Shown piece by piece: positions 1 through 13,039 of a DNA stretch of 64,000 nucleotides. The position numbers and the translations under genes are program-made. Source of the stretch: Chrysaora quinquecirrha (Eukaryota; Cnidaria; Scyphozoa; Semaeostomeae; Pelagiidae). The notes under the pieces were generated by a model that was not told the origin of the DNA, ran no database searches, and was given only the letters and a program-made list of their open reading frames with translations. The stretch lies in NCBI GenBank assembly GCA_014526335.1, contig JACTAT010000040.1:132565-196564 (forward strand), given 5' to 3'. Each line of letters starts with the position of its first letter. Positions within the stretch are counted from its first letter, which is position 1.

Positions 1-490
1 ATCAAAATGTTCCCCACCACCTAACCTGTCTACAGAGTACACTTGTTTTCACTTTCCTCAACTAAATCATTTAAAACAGGCACGAAAATATGTTTGTTTA
101 TCTGGCGGTTTGAAATCTGCCGAGGCTCGGTCCTATCACTGTGGCCAAAACGCATTCGAAATTTCAACGAAAATCACGTCAGTGCTCCCCCGGTTTATTA
201 TTTTCTACAGTTACAAAACAAAAGAAACGTAAGGAATCCAGGAGGTCTATGTCGTAATTTTCGAACATCTTTCGAACACAGCATCACGATTTTTCGAACG
301 GCGGTTGCTTTGATCTGGCCATAGTGATAGGACCGAGCCTCGGCAGATTTCAAACCGCCAGATAAACAAACATATTTTCGTGCCTGTTTTAAATGATTTA
401 GTTGAGGAAACCCGGCGGGGCAGCTCTAGGGGTCCAAGTGTAACCATGTGTGTCTGGCAAATTTTCAAGTTGACCCTTATCTCTGAAATT
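1..490. repeat. Left arm of a large inverted repeat
   Basis: Bases 1-60 are the exact reverse complement of 4366-4425. After an inserted MITE (53-410), the arm continues at about 411-445, matching the reverse complement of about 4325-4365, then fades into weaker similarity. The arm probably extends left of the window. The two arms enclose about 3.8 kb that includes a LINE, so this could be the end of a large TIR transposon or two inverted copies of one repeat. No transposase was seen between the arms. Confidence 0.75.
53..410. mobile_element. Foldback MITE inserted in the inverted-repeat arm
   Basis: The ends are inverted repeats of about 95 bp (53-149 against 316-410, starting TTTCCTCAAC and ending GTTGAGGAAA). 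The empty site is visible in the other arm of the large inverted repeat near 4360-4370, where the flanks join without this 358-bp block. It has no coding capacity. The outer few bases are shared by flank and TIR, so the target duplication cannot be fixed exactly. Confidence 0.75.
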
Positions 491-1446
491 GGATGGACAT
501 AACAACCCCTTTTACGGGTTTTTCTCTGACAAATTTGGAAAATAGCGCCCCCTTTTACAGGATTTCTCTGATAAATCTGTAATATAGAACTTACCAAGTA
601 GGGTGATTGGCAAACATACATATCCATGCCACAGGCCTAATGCCCACATTAACATGGTTTTCTTGCCTTATAAGAGCTCTCATTTTGAAAATCCAGTCTT
701 CTTGTAAAGAATTTTTGTCATGTTATTGGGTACAAAGCCTGTGGTGGAACATGGTAATGTGTGATGCTTGAGTTACAAGATCACTGAAAAAGCAGTATAG
801 AGTCTAAAGTATGAATTATAACTGCCTGTTGCAGCAATATGTATGATAGAAAATGCTACATCTGCAAACAGAACCATCAATTGAAAAAACTGTTAAACAT
901 AACACCATTAGTAAGACTATGGCTGTGTACTTGCAGTTAACGAGAAAAATAATTATACCTAACTAATTTCACAAACATTTAGCTACAATACAGTATGATG
1001 TCATCATCTGACAAAACAATAGGCCCTAAGGCTATCTATCTAGTACTCAGTCAGTGAAGTAAGAACCACTGTTGTTGAATCTAACTATAGTTGGTGAACA
1101 TTTGTAAGAATGTTTAGGCAGTGCATATAGTTATTTTTTTGTTCTGCCTAATCAAATCAACCTGAACCAAGCTTTTGCTTTTACTTAGGCCTAGCCCAAA
1201 ATGTTCAGTATAAAACCCAAACAAACAAAATAACCGGCAAATTCAACAGCGATAAACTAGATACGCAAGGCTTGCTAAACATAACCACAAACTTAAAAGT
1301 AAGCTCTTACCTATAACCTTAATCCAACTTAATGCAGAAGGTGCAGAAGCATGATGAAATCAGCCAAAATGAGTATATTAAGTGGAAGTTGAAATGAAGT
1401 TATTCGAAATTCCAACCAAGTGTGAAATGAAATCTCCCTGAAATCT

Positions 1447-3208
1447 ATGAGGAAGGCGGGAAATTTTGGAACAGGCAAATATTGGAACAGGCAAATCAAA
1501 ACTAGCAAGTATCAGAATGGAGGGAAAAAGGGGAGATCGGTAAAAGACAACTGGATTACCTTGCTGTCCATGATAAGCTTAAATAAAAGATTGAATAGAA
1601 AAACTTATGTATTATTTGCGGATGCAGAAAAATGTTTTGATAAATTGTGGTTAGAAGATTGTTTGGTTGATATGAAGAAAGCAGGACTAAGGGAAAGAGA
1701 AGTAGAAATGATTTATAAGATGAATCAAATAGCGAATATTAAAGTAGAAACACCAAATGGGGTAACAAACGAGTTTGAAGTAAAGAACATCGTAAAGCAA
1801 GGAACAGTATTTGGACCGAAATTATGTTGCTGCAGCACAGAGAAAGTCAACGAAATGAAGAAGTTTCCGGCAACAGTAATATCACCTGAATTGTATATAG
1901 GAGCCCTAGCGTATGTAGATGACATTATGGCGGTTGGAAATAAAAGAACGGTAGAAATTGCTGGTGAAAACTTAAAAGAAATGGAAGAAGATAAAAAGTT
2001 CACATTCAATTTAGATAAGAGTAAATATATGGTAATAAACACAGGAAAAGGGACAAAGGAAGAGCTAAGTATCGAACTAACAAAGGGAAAAGTTAAAGAA
2101 GCAAGTGAATATAATTATTTGGGAAACTGGATAACAGCAAACGGAAATTTAGATCGACAGCTGAAAGAGATAGAAGGGAAAATGACAGGAATAGTAAAAG
2201 AAATAAAGAGAATAGGAAATGAAGATAAATTAGGTAAATATAGCACAGAAGCCCAACTGTTAATGTATGAAAAGACAGCGATTCCATCAATGATATATAA
2301 TCTAGAATGTTGGCCAAATATGAGAGAAAAGGACTGGGAAAAGCTGGAAAAGATACAAGCGACATCTTTGAAAGCCATATTGAGAATGCCCAAAACAACT
2401 CCGTACTAGGGTATATTAAAAGAAACTGGTATATGGACCATAAAGAAAAAATTTTATATGCTAAATTGATGTTGTATCAAAATATTATACATTCAGATGA
2501 AAATAGGTTAGCTAAGCAAATAATAAAGGAACAGGAAAGACAAGACTATAAAGGAAGTTGGATGTACGAGTTAAAGGAAATGGCGAGAGAAAATGGAATA
2601 GAGCTTGAAAAAGCTAATAAAATAAAAAAATCTGAGTGGAAAAAGATGATAAAAGAAAAATTATTGGAAAAAATAAGTGAAGCGTCTAATAGAAAAGTGA
2701 ATGAGCAAAAGAAACTAAGGCATCAAAGAGGTGATAAATTTGAAAGAAAGAAATATGTATCGGAAAGAGGAATTAAGGAAGTAGCCGATATGATGAGAAC
2801 AAGGTTAGAAATGTGGGACATTGGAAATAACTTAGGAAAAAACAGACAGTGCATATATTGTAAATGTGAAAAGGAAACAGTAGAACACATTACTGTTTGT
2901 AAAGAAATCAAGAAAAAAATGAAGAGAGAAGCGAGCTGCGGTTGGGTTAAGAATGGAAATATCAATGATTTGAAAGACATAACGACATTCATAAAAGAGT
3001 ACATCCAAAAGAGAGAAGACGATGTTGAAAAAGGACGAAAGAGTATATGAAAAATAAAGAAAAGAAAAAGAACAAAAAGTAGACTAAGAATCATTGTTAA
3101 AAAAAAAAAAAAAAAACAATAGCCTCGCATTCTCCGGTTTGGAGATAGTGCTTACTGGGAACAGTAAAGCGGGCGATAAAAGATTCAAAGATTCAAAGAT
3201 TCAAAGGC
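1447..3208 (+). pseudogene. 5'-truncated LINE (non-LTR retrotransposon), RT domain to 3' tail
   Basis: The readable protein starts inside the reverse transcriptase domain: KGRSVKDNW, then the motif A region FADAEKCFD, then the catalytic YVDD at about 1915. A C-terminal part ends in a CCHC-type cluster (CIYCKCEKETVEHITVC, about 2850-2900). A TAG stop at 2407 and a frameshift near 2445 split the reading frame in two. Downstream lie an A-tract (3098-3116) and four copies of an 8-bp unit, AAGATTCA (about 3179-3207), a typical short-tandem 3' tail. The endonuclease and the 5' half of the RT are missing, as expected from 5' truncation during target-primed insertion. I cannot assign the clade. It is a dead copy. 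Confidence 0.85.
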
Positions 3209-4229
3209 ATAGGGAACTGCCTCATTTTGACGTTCGGAAACGAGATTGGCTAAATGTCAAATCAAACGAAACTTTTGGCCTATGGCTGTATGGCCTCATG
3301 GCTTGATTGTGTTATCAGGCTGGAACAGTGGCTGGAAGGCTTCGGTTCGACTGTTACTTTTCCTCCATTTTTTGACCAGACTGCTTTTATGATGGCGCTA
3401 GCCTGACAGATAGCGAGGGAGGAGGCAAGAGCTGAAGATTGGTCCTAGGTTGGTACCGTTCATTTCATCCTGCAATTTAGGCCCAACAACAAGACGGGCC
3501 ATACTAACGAACCAGTGTTTGCAGTTGACAGAGAAGAGAATGCCAGCATTGACAAAACAAAGCAACCAATACTAGCTTGATTTAAATTATTTGAGGCCCA
3601 GTCAAGTTGTATTCACAGCTCATATATATTTTGTAATAGTTAAAACAAATTTATGCAGTGTCATTCTATGACAGATGACAAAGAATCGTGCGTGATCCAA
3701 CCATTCAGCAAATTTTTTGTTTCTAAAGCCTTTTGCTTGAGCTAAATGTAGTCAAGTACATGCTGATGTTCTATGAACAAATGAATTGGTTGGCATTTCA
3801 AGAGCACAATGAAACATATCCTTCCTTTTTCACTGGCATATGCCTGTTGTAGGTACAAAGTTGTGAAGACACGCAGGCAATTATACTTCCATTATTTCTA
3901 TGATAAGTAACTTTCTAATCTTTTGCTGGTTCTTATGTCAAATCATTTACCTTTCCATTTTCAACTGCAATAGCTAAGCAAATAGTGGTTCTGAAGGAGA
4001 AAGAATTGCCTTTTTGTGCATCAACACCAATGTCCTTGCATGCAAGAATTCTTGAGAGGTATGAGAAATACTTTTAAATTTCTTAAAATGGGAGTTCATG
4101 AGAATTTTCCTAGACTTTTCAGACAAGACAACAGACATGCATGTAAGACCTGTTTTTAAAACATATATCATCACATAACTGATGTTGCAGTTGTTATTGG
4201 TTTCCAGTGATTTTATCATTTAACATTTG
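3209..4229. other. Non-coding stretch between LINE tail and right inverted-repeat arm
   Basis: I see no supported gene here. It has AT-rich unique-looking sequence between the LINE 3' tail and the right arm of the large inverted repeat. Confidence 0.5.
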
Positions 4230-4425
4230 ATGAAAATTTTACCCCCGAAAATGTACCCTTTTTCCTGGTTTCTCTGTCCTAGATTTGCAGAAAATTTCTC
4301 CCCTTTCTCAGAGATTTCCTAGACGCACATGGTTACAGTTGGACCCCTAGAGCTGCCCCGCCGGGTGAGGAAAGTGAAAACAAGTGTACTCTGTAGACAG
4401 GTTAGGTGGTGGGGAACATTTTGAT
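4230..4425. repeat. Right arm of the large inverted repeat
   Basis: 4366-4425 is a perfect reverse complement of 1-60, and 4325-4365 matches the reverse complement of about 411-450. Further in, similarity is weaker (shared C-rich and TCTCTGA-containing segments). This arm lacks the MITE found in the left arm, so it preserves the pre-insertion state. Confidence 0.75.
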
Positions 4426-5284
4426 GTAAAGAAGTTGGCGTTTAACGCGAAATTCACCGAAATTCAGGCAAAACGAAACAATGTTGTATCAAGGCTATTC
4501 AGAAAAGCTTCACTCCTTGTTATTATTTATTATATACGTAAAGCTATCACGATGTGGCGTTTTCTGAACAACAGCAACAACCAAATATCTGTATCGAAAA
4601 TAGGACATTTTAGGAAGAAAACAACACAAGTAAGGTTATATCACTCATGATATTTATGCGATTGGGCCTCCTGTGTCCTTATCTGACAGCTTTGCTGACA
4701 GCAAAATTTGACTAGTTAATATTTCTTAGAATTTTCTGAACGTTATAGTTGTTTCTTTATAGTTTTACAGTTGCTTTTATGAAAAATTTGGCTTAGACTC
4801 AGTACTGAAAATTCCGTAGCTGACACCCAAAATGACTACTCAGAATATTTCTTAGCACAACGTTTATAGTTTTTCTCTAAAATGAACCTAGGGACAAGGA
4901 AATGTATGATCAGGTTAGATTCCTTAGCAGTATCCGATCCATTACTTGCAAGTCTACATGTTATTGCCTATCCGAGTACTATCGTTCTTGTAAAACACTT
5001 CCTTACAAAAATGCATGCGGTTGATTGATGACACTAGGCGGAGCGCTGCGTTAACATAATGTAAGCTTCGATGTTGAAAATTGGAGTAACAAAACTATTA
5101 CAACAGCGGCACTTAATTTCAACTTTCTAGCAGCAAATGACACAGAAATGGATCACCTACCAGAAAGGAATACATACCTTCTAGTTCAAATTCAAAGTCT
5201 TTTGATTATTAATCTATTTCTAAAAGAAAATTTGATAAATTAATCATCATGGTAGCTTAACGTACTGTATTTTTCAAAAACAAG
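4426..5284. other. Non-coding; 3' part of GGT-A intron 1
   Basis: No supported coding sequence. By homology with GGT-B and GGT-C, the first coding exon of GGT-A lies upstream of everything visible. If GGT-A is a working gene, its first intron therefore includes all of 1-5284. Confidence 0.45.
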
Positions 5285-8200
5285 GTGGTTTATCAGTTGG
5301 AGTGCCGTCAGAGGTAAAAGGCCTTTGGACAGCATGGCAAAAATTTGGAAAGCTAAACTGGAAAGAGCTGATTCAACCATCAATTGATCTCGCTAAAAAA
5401 GGTTTTAAAGCTAGTAAACATCTCGCAGATCATGCTAAATCAAGGAAGAACAGGATAAAAGACCGAACTTTGAGGCAAGTATCTTTGGTCGTCTTGTAAG
5501 ATCGTTTATCAGGCGAGCATTAGGGCTTTTTCAAGTCACTATTTGCTGATCTTAACCTGTACATATCCATTATCCTCCAATCTCACCAATACGTGAACTG
5601 TTGCTTGTTATTAAATTTACAATGTTCCCAATGTAAAACAAAGTGCACAATCAAGATTTATATGCATACAATGGTTGGTATTGCAGCGTAAGAAATTGTA
5701 GAAATAATTAGCGATAATGTGACGGGTTCGTTCCTCAGTCCAAGGCCGGTCCGGAACTCGGCCTCCGTCCCGATCGTAACTTTCCTATATAATCTCACAT
5801 TGACTAAGCTACTTGCAGAAATTCAGAGAATTAAAAAAAGTACATTAGCGATAATGTGACGGGTTCGTTCCTCAGTCCAAGACCGGTCCGCAACTCGGCC
5901 TCCGTCCCGATCGTAACTTTCCTATATAATCTCACATTGACTAAGCTACTTGCAAAAATTCAGAGAATTAAAAAAAGTACATTAGCGATAATGTTAGGGT
6001 TCGTTTCTCAGTCCAAGACCGGTCCGGAACTCGGCCTCCGTCCCGATCATAACTTTCCTATATAATCTCACATTGACTAAGATACTTGCACAAATTCAGA
6101 GAATTAAAAAAAATACATTGTACCTAAAGTACATATCTGATGCCACTATAAATGGATGATTTATAAACGTAACTAAATGTAAGCTAAGGTAAAGTAATGT
6201 AACAGAACCTAATTAATGTTATTATGTGATAACATTAAATGTGTTATTTAACGCGATATTCTGAATGTAATGTAGTGTGTAAGGTGAGGTATTGTTATTT
6301 CACATAATGTAACAAAGGTTATGTAATGTTATACAATGAAATCTACAATTTAACACAATATAGTTCAAGGTAATGTAAAATAATGTAAAGGAATGAAAAA
6401 CAATACCTAATTAGGTAATACCTGGGTCTACTTAATCAGTTTCTTCCTTTATTAAACTTAAAAAAATGTACTATGGATAAACAAAGAAGTTGATGTAGAA
6501 GATTATTGGCTACTTAAAAATTCAACGTTCTTAAAGGTTTTTCTCTGTGACATTTCTTCTTAATTTTTCATACTTCATATTAAGGCGACTGATTCTACGA
6601 AAGAATGGCAAACCAATCACAACGAAAACAACAATTCATAGACCAGAATACGCAAAAACTTTGGAGAAAATACGCGATGATCCTGACAATTTCTACACAG
6701 GAGAGCTGGCTAAAACGATAGTGGATGATATAAATGATAATGGAGGATCAATGACTTTGGAAGATTTGAAAAATTATGAAGTAAAGACAAGAGAAGCAAT
6801 CACCATGGAATTAGGAGATCTTACATTGCATACCACACCACTGCCAAGCGGAGGGCCTATTTTAAAACACATCTTATCAATGTGTAAAGGTAAGTTTTTT
6901 TAACTAATGATAGTGCAAAGCATAAAGTCGCGGCCACACGTGCGACTTTTTGTTTGAAATGGTGACGCGACACACCTGAGAATGTTCTGTCATTAAAAAT
7001 CCTGTGGTGGCTACACGCTGTGATAAAAATGCTGCGACAACCAACTTGCGTTAGAAGGAGAATGGGTCCTAGAAATTTCCAGGGAAAGGCGCGAAAACAA
7101 TCCAATATGATGCGTCGCCAACTAAAAAAAATCGGCTACACGCTGCAACATTACTGGCGACAAGCCCATGCGAAACATGTCGCGAAAAGTTCAACCAAAT
7201 CAATGTTCTGCGGCCGTACTTTCTAAGGTCGCATAACTTTTGTTTGGAAATATATCTCTGTCTACACGTGCGATTCTTAGTTTATCCGGTCCCGGCGACA
7301 ATTTTTGAACATATTCTGTCGCAATTTCAAGCAAAAAGTCGCAAGTGTAGTGTAGCTGCAGCTTAAATCGCACTACGATCGAGTTGCAGACAGGGTTTTA
7401 AGATGGTGACCTGAGCAAAGGCATGTGCATATTTTATTAATTTTACCATTTATTCTCTTGCAGAATACAATTTCAACAAAGACGACCTTGCAACAACAAA
7501 TAAGGCTATTCTTACTTATCACCGAATTGTCGAAGCATTCAAAACGAGCTACGCTTATCGACCATATTTATGCGATCCAGATTTCCCTTTAAACAAAGAA
7601 GAATTTCGACAGGTAAAACGACTCAGAAGTCAATACGATAGTCAGCTTTGCAGTATTTCATCCATCATGCATAACACCACTAAGCGCTTCGCCGCAGGTT
7701 AGTTTTCAGAACTCGTCAAGTTCTACAATCCATTCCAAAGGATTGCGTACCTACCACACAAAAAGCTTGGTCGTTTTCTCGTGCCGGTGAAACGCCATGT
7801 ATGTAGGTCGCAGGGTCGCACTTTCTAGAGATTAAGAGACAGGATAAAACAACACAGCGCTACAAATATTTGTCAGCGCACAATTGGTAAAGAGAGCAAC
7901 TACCTCTTGGTTTTTAACAACAACCAAGCATCAAACATGATTCTGCCATAGGAAAACACTTTGACAACCCAAATTGTGTAGGAAATTACGACGAGGATTA
8001 TTTTCATATAATCGGCAAAGCAGGATCTTTGTTCAACTACTGATTTTCAGAATATGTCCACATCAAAACCAAAAGACCGGTTCTGTGTAGACAGAAGATG
8101 TTCGATTTCTAATTTGGACTCTTCAATCGATTCTATTGGTATTTCCGCCTTTGTCCCGTAAGCTGATCGGTGTGTACATCACAATGCCAATTCCGCTTCA

Positions 8201-11200
8201 CATTCCGATTTGTGCATTTTGATCTGCATCTGGGTATAAATTCCGCCTTAGTTTATCGGTTTGATCTCTTCTGACGTTTATAAACCGAGGCGAAAAAGCT
8301 TTAAAGTATGTCCAGAGATGTTTGATTTGTTTCTCGCAATTTTGAATATGTTCTATTTCAAGCACCATACTAAAAATTGAAGGTACTGTGGCGTCATGGT
8401 CAAATACAGCTGGCTCGTGGTCCAAGGTTCAAGCACCAACCAGGGCAGCGTCAAAGCCAGTGTCTAGAGTCACTGGTAAGATGGGCGGAAATCCTAGTGA
8501 CAGGCATTAAATACAACATTAAATACAATATACTAACTTCTCTCTTCTCGCTAGCTTCCGTCTCATCTAAACTTCTATAATAGTAATAACACGAATTTCC
8601 TCCCCTCTTACCGTGACAGGATTTCCTAGATACTTCTGAAATCCTAGTGATAGGCATTAAATACAACATTTCGTCTTCACCTTCACTTTTCAAACAGAGA
8701 CAAGATTATTATTTTCAGAAGAGGATTTCTACTATCCTGGTCTTTTTATAGATGTACAGCGATGTTTTAAACCCAGAAGTAGCCAAATGGCATTATCAAA
8801 AGATCAACGACAAAAGAACGTACCCAACCTCTCATTACAGCAAGATTAAAAATTCACGTGAAGAAGATGGAACAACCCACGTCTCTATAATTGCCGAAAA
8901 TGGTGATGCAGTGTCTGCCACAAGCACTATCAATTCCCTGTAAGTTCATTTTAACCGAGTATCCAGTATTTATGTTGAAACTGCATGTCTAGGAAAAAAA
9001 TCCGCTCCTGTGACAACGTCACAACAAACAAAAACAATGTATCCAATCGGGCAAACAACTTAATGATGGAGAGACAGAATAACGCGAAGCTGTAAGACTT
9101 TAATCAGATAGCAACGAAAGATGACAAATGCTAGTTAAGGACTATGTATTCGACTGTACTTTTCAACAGTCATCATAATCAGAGTTGGAAGGTACAGTCG
9201 AATATAAAGTCGATAACAAAAAGTTCTTGTCTGTCGTTTTTTCTTATCAAAATGTTTAAGCTTCTTAGAGGCCTTTGAAGGTGCTGTGGCATCATAAAGT
9301 TGAAGTTGAATCTTGAAGATTCAGTATGACGATAAGGATGTTGTGCAGCTACACTTCTGCGGGACTTGTCTTACATACAAGGGTACATACAGGAAAGAAT
9401 GTGACGTCCGTACGGATTAAGTTACCTAAGTTTATTACCAAGATTTCAAACAGAACAGTTAAACGTACGATCTCACAACCTGACAATACACTCTAACGTA
9501 AATCTTTACATAGTTTATATTTACATTTACAGGAGGAGAGCATTGGGATGTGTGACTTTGAGTGTTACCCGGCGATTGGAAACGTAGTTGCATACACTCA
9601 TTTTTTTATAAGAAACTAAGCTCTGAGCCATATAGTAGGGTTTCTTAACTTTGAGCACAATTGGTATAGTAAAAGTTTTTTTGCAGAGTTTCTTAACTTG
9701 AGAAAAGAAATTTCGAAAATTTCGTCAATTATGGTTTTAATATGAAGTCATGTTCTTAGCAATCAAAATATGGAATTGTCCGGAATTGACCCTAAGTATA
9801 TTTGTTGTTTGGAGTAATTTGTACGTAAACATAAAGCAAAGCACATCAGTAAAATAGAATGCTGAATTTGAAAGCGGTAATAGTTTCTTAGTTTTTTTCT
9901 TACTTCTTTGTCCATGTGGAAGAGTTTCTTGAATTTTCAAAAAGAGGCATATATAGTTTCTTATAGTCGCTTTCTTATAAAAAAATGAGTGTATCTGGTC
10001 ATGCAGTTCAGGTTCGAGTCCCATCAATTATGGTATGCCATACTTGTGGATAAATCTAGGTTTAATTTACAGTATCTTCTAATCACATGCTAATTTATTC
10101 CAGATTCGGCGCATTGTTTTGCTCCAGTACAACAGGTATAATATACAACAATCAAATTGGAGATACATTCCCTTTGGATTCTCCATGGCGTCAATATAAC
10201 TGGTCCAACGCAAACTCACCCAGACCAAGTATCCGACCCTTATCGTCAATGGCACCTAACATTATCCTCGACAAAAAGGGGGACGTGATCATGATTTCTG
10301 GTGCGTCTGGTGGAACTAGGATTACACTCAGCGTGGCATGGGTAATGTGGTTATAAATATCCATATATATATGTATATGTTCTAATTCGCTTAACTCGAC
10401 CGAAGATAACTTTATTTACTTATTAATTCAACATTAACTACAGATACGAACAGTCAGTAAGGTCAGGTCAGACTTGTGAATATGTAAAATGCGATGCCTA
10501 AGATAATCTTTTAACAATTTTGTAGGGGCTGGGAGGGGAGGGAAAATAAGCACTGAAATCAATATCGAGCGTGTGATCCTACAAGACTATTAACCAGTCT
10601 TATATACTCGTTTCTTTTCCCTTGGGAGGTGCTTACATGATCTCATTCCATATTTTTCTCACTTGCGGTATCTTGAACAATAAGTAAATTCATATATATA
10701 ACAGGAGGAGAGACTTGGGCTGTATGACTCAAGGAGTTACTCCTTGATTTCATTGAGCTCTATAGCTCTCTGGTCATGCAGTCCAGGTTTGAATCCCAGC
10801 TATTGTGTTATGCCACGGAAATCTATCCTAGTGTTTGTCATCAATGACAAATATATATCTGATGTATATTATGCGATTAACTGCATCAAGCAGGAGGATT
10901 GATCGGACACAAGAAGCCGTGGCATGTTAAAGCCAAGCGGACTTATATATATATATATATATAAATATCAATTTTCTTTGAATGGAGTGAGGCAGAATAA
11001 GGCCACAGCAGTGTAGAATTTCAATCCAGAAAAGACAGTTAATTAAATAGCTTTCCAACAACGAGTAATCAAATGAATTCCCAATGCTTCAAAGCTAAAT
11101 GATGTATTACCGAAAACCCAGAAAACTGAATTTATACTAATTGGTACTAGGATGTCATTTGCTTGAAATATTAGTTTCAAGATTATTAGTTTCATGAAAT

Positions 11201-12258
11201 ATTAGTAGAATTCCCTTAGTGGCAAGGAATTATGTAAATGTTGTTGTTGTAATGAAAGCTAAAAAGGCTGGAAACGAGAGGCATGTGATGAAAAACGTGC
11301 TTGGAGATGAACGTCGTGTGGCTTTGTGTTTCTTTTGTAAACAGCAACAACAGATGTCCCATTTCTTGCGGAGAACTTTTTAGACCTATAAATTTACTAA
11401 TGAGTGGATGCAAGTGGGCAAAATGGGCGACGCAGTGGATCGACAATTTAACAAAGTGTACAGATAAAGGTGCCGTAGGGGCGAGAAGAAGGGCTGGGCT
11501 ACAGACAGATTATACGTGAGGGAAGTCAGTGGTGGCTAACCAGAGATACTCCTACAATCCTTTGGGTTCAATAATGGTTACTAAAATAGTGATGAAATTG
11601 ATATTAATCGAAAATTTCTTTGGAAATTTCACTGATTAAAAGAACGGGTTTTTTCCAAAATTTTTAATTACATCCATATAGTTTCAGCATAGCTTCATAC
11701 ATAGGAATAGCTAATAGTTCTACAGTGGTACAAAATATCAAAATTGCGAGAAAAAGCGGGAACATCTCTGACATACTTATTTCACTTTACAAGAACACCG
11801 AGGCTCGATTCGCCAAAAAAAATAAGAACAGTGTAAAACAAGAACATTTCCAGCCTCAAGTCAGACAACACAAGTCAGAATTGTTCGGAGGAGGAAATAT
11901 TCAAAATGAGATACGAATTTACTAACTATCTGAAATGATGCTCCAACTAGAACACTACGACTACTACTATGACTTTTTTCATTTTCAGGTAACAATGATG
12001 AAATTATGGTTTGGCATGGACTTGGGTAGAGCTGTCTTGATGAGCAGGCCTTATCATTCGTTGTTTCCCGAATACATAAGAAACGAAAAATTGTTTCCGA
12101 TGAAAAAGAAAATAATAGAAGGGCTGAAGAAGAAGAAACATGACGTGAAATCATCCAGAATGTTTGCTGTAGTTCAGGCTATATACGTTGACAAAAACAA
12201 TGGGAAAATATACGCAAAGTCTGATCCACGAAAGCAAGGAAAATCAGCTGGATATTAA
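5285..12258 (+). CDS. GGT: Gamma-glutamyltransferase A (GGT-A), exons 2-7, 5' end outside window
   Basis: Family role: a membrane ectoenzyme that transfers or hydrolyses the gamma-glutamyl group of glutathione, made as one chain that cleaves itself at a Thr. Exons: 5285-5474, 6585-6889, 7464-7612, 8752-8939, 10104-10341, 11989-12258 (stop TAA). Phases match GGT-B and GGT-C, and there are no in-frame stops. Exon 2 opens GGLSVGVPSE. Exon 4 has LTYHRIVEAF. Exon 5 carries the self-cleavage/nucleophile block GTTHVS and GDAVSATSTIN. Exon 6 has the donor-site SS (RPLSSMAP) and the glycine loop SGASGGTRI. Exon 7 ends DPRKQGKSAGY. A Gln replaces the animal Glu in NNQIGD, as in E. coli GGT. Intron 2 starts with GC rather than GT (5475-5476). 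The exon encoding the membrane anchor and the GIGGG loop is not in this window. It reads as an intact, probably functional gene. Confidence 0.9.
5709..6118. repeat. 137-bp tandem repeat, three copies, GGT-A intron 2
   Basis: Units start at about 5709, 5846 and 5983 with GCGATAATGT and run through a GC-rich core (CCGGTCCGGAACTCGGCC) to TTAAAAAAAGTACAT. The copies are nearly identical, so the array is young. It lies just after the GC splice donor of intron 2. Confidence 0.9.
6926..7363. mobile_element. PIF/Harbinger-like MITE in GGT-A intron 3
   Basis: This 438-bp block has imperfect terminal inverted repeats (AGTCGCGGCCACAC at the left; AGCTGCAGCTACAC as the reverse complement of the right end). 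It is flanked by TAA on both sides (6923-6925 and 7364-7366). A 3-bp TWA target duplication is the hallmark of PIF/Harbinger elements. It has no coding capacity. A relative lies in opposite orientation at about 24430-24748. Confidence 0.7.
9534..10040 (+). mobile_element. SINE-like unit interrupted by a TA-flanked MITE
   Basis: The outer parts (about 9534-9592 and 9993-10040) match a second unit at about 10700-10830. Both begin AGGAGGAGAG and contain a pol III B-box-like GGTTCGAGTCC (10011-10021) near CTGGTCATGCAGT. This suggests a tRNA-derived SINE. The A box is not clear, so the class is inferred. The middle 397 bp is a separate inserted element. Confidence 0.5.
9595..9991. mobile_element. 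Mariner-type MITE nested in the SINE-like unit
   Basis: Inverted ends CACTCATTTTTTTATAAG (left) and the complementary CTTATAAAAAAATGAGTG (right) are flanked by TA on both sides. This fits Tc1/mariner-type insertion. The uninterrupted SINE-like unit at 10700 shows the empty arrangement. Confidence 0.7.
10700..10830 (+). mobile_element. SINE-like unit, uninterrupted copy
   Basis: Starts CAGGAGGAGAG, then has CTGGTCATGCAGTCCAGG followed by the B-box-like GGTTTGAATCC (10786-10796). It is homologous to the outer parts of the interrupted unit at 9534-10040. It lies in GGT-A intron 6. Confidence 0.5.
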
Positions 12259-12605
12259 TAGCTCTATTAATTATATTCTCGCAACGTAACAATACTTATT
12301 TTAAGCCAATTGCGCTAGACCACAAATTACAGGAATTTTGGGGGAAGGAAGCTACTTCCAGCAGGAACATCGGATCAGCTAATAAATGGTGGAGTAGAAA
12401 AGCGACTGAAACTAGTGAAAATACAAAGTTTGTGCAAATTTTGAAGTTTCACAGCTTACTTCGTCAGAAAAGGCCATTTTCATAGGTCGATGGGTCAGAC
12501 ATGCGACATTCTTTCATACGGTAGAATGACATTGATGCATATTTGTTTTACTGTTACCGTTTGTGTTTAATATCAATATACCTTTGCTGTTGTGATGTGA
12601 ATAGT

Positions 12606-12835
12606 GAGGGTCGTTTAGGGGGGTTACATGTCCCCCTGTTCCCCTGAGAAAATCCCTTTGTTCCCTAAATTTTTTGTAGGATTGTTTTTCAGACAGAAAG
12701 TCAAGCGGATTGATATGGAGAATTGTACCTGATGCCGATGTTCCCTTGATCCCTTCTAATTTTGGCCACGTTCCGTGTTCCTTCGGTACAATTCGCGCGT
12801 TCCCAGGTTCCCTACAACCCCTACGAACGACCCTC
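12606..12835. mobile_element. 230-bp TIR MITE just downstream of GGT-A
   Basis: The ends are GAGGGTCGTT at the left and its complement AACGACCCTC at the right. AATAGT is duplicated on both sides (12600-12605 and 12836-12841). The interior is rich in GTTCCC/CCCTTG motifs and has no plausible protein. The superfamily is not assigned. Confidence 0.65.
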
Positions 12836-13039
12836 AATAGTAAATGACCATCAAATTTCAAGAACACAAAGTGTGGACAATCGCCGCTAAAATAGGCATA
12901 AGATTTTTAATACCACAAGACCTTAAGCTTTTTAAGAAGTCCACCATATCCGTTCGCATCCATCACGGTAGTGCTTACAGATTCGCCAGGGTGTTTATCA
13001 TCATACTATAGCATCGCTCTATTTTATCGCACAATATTT

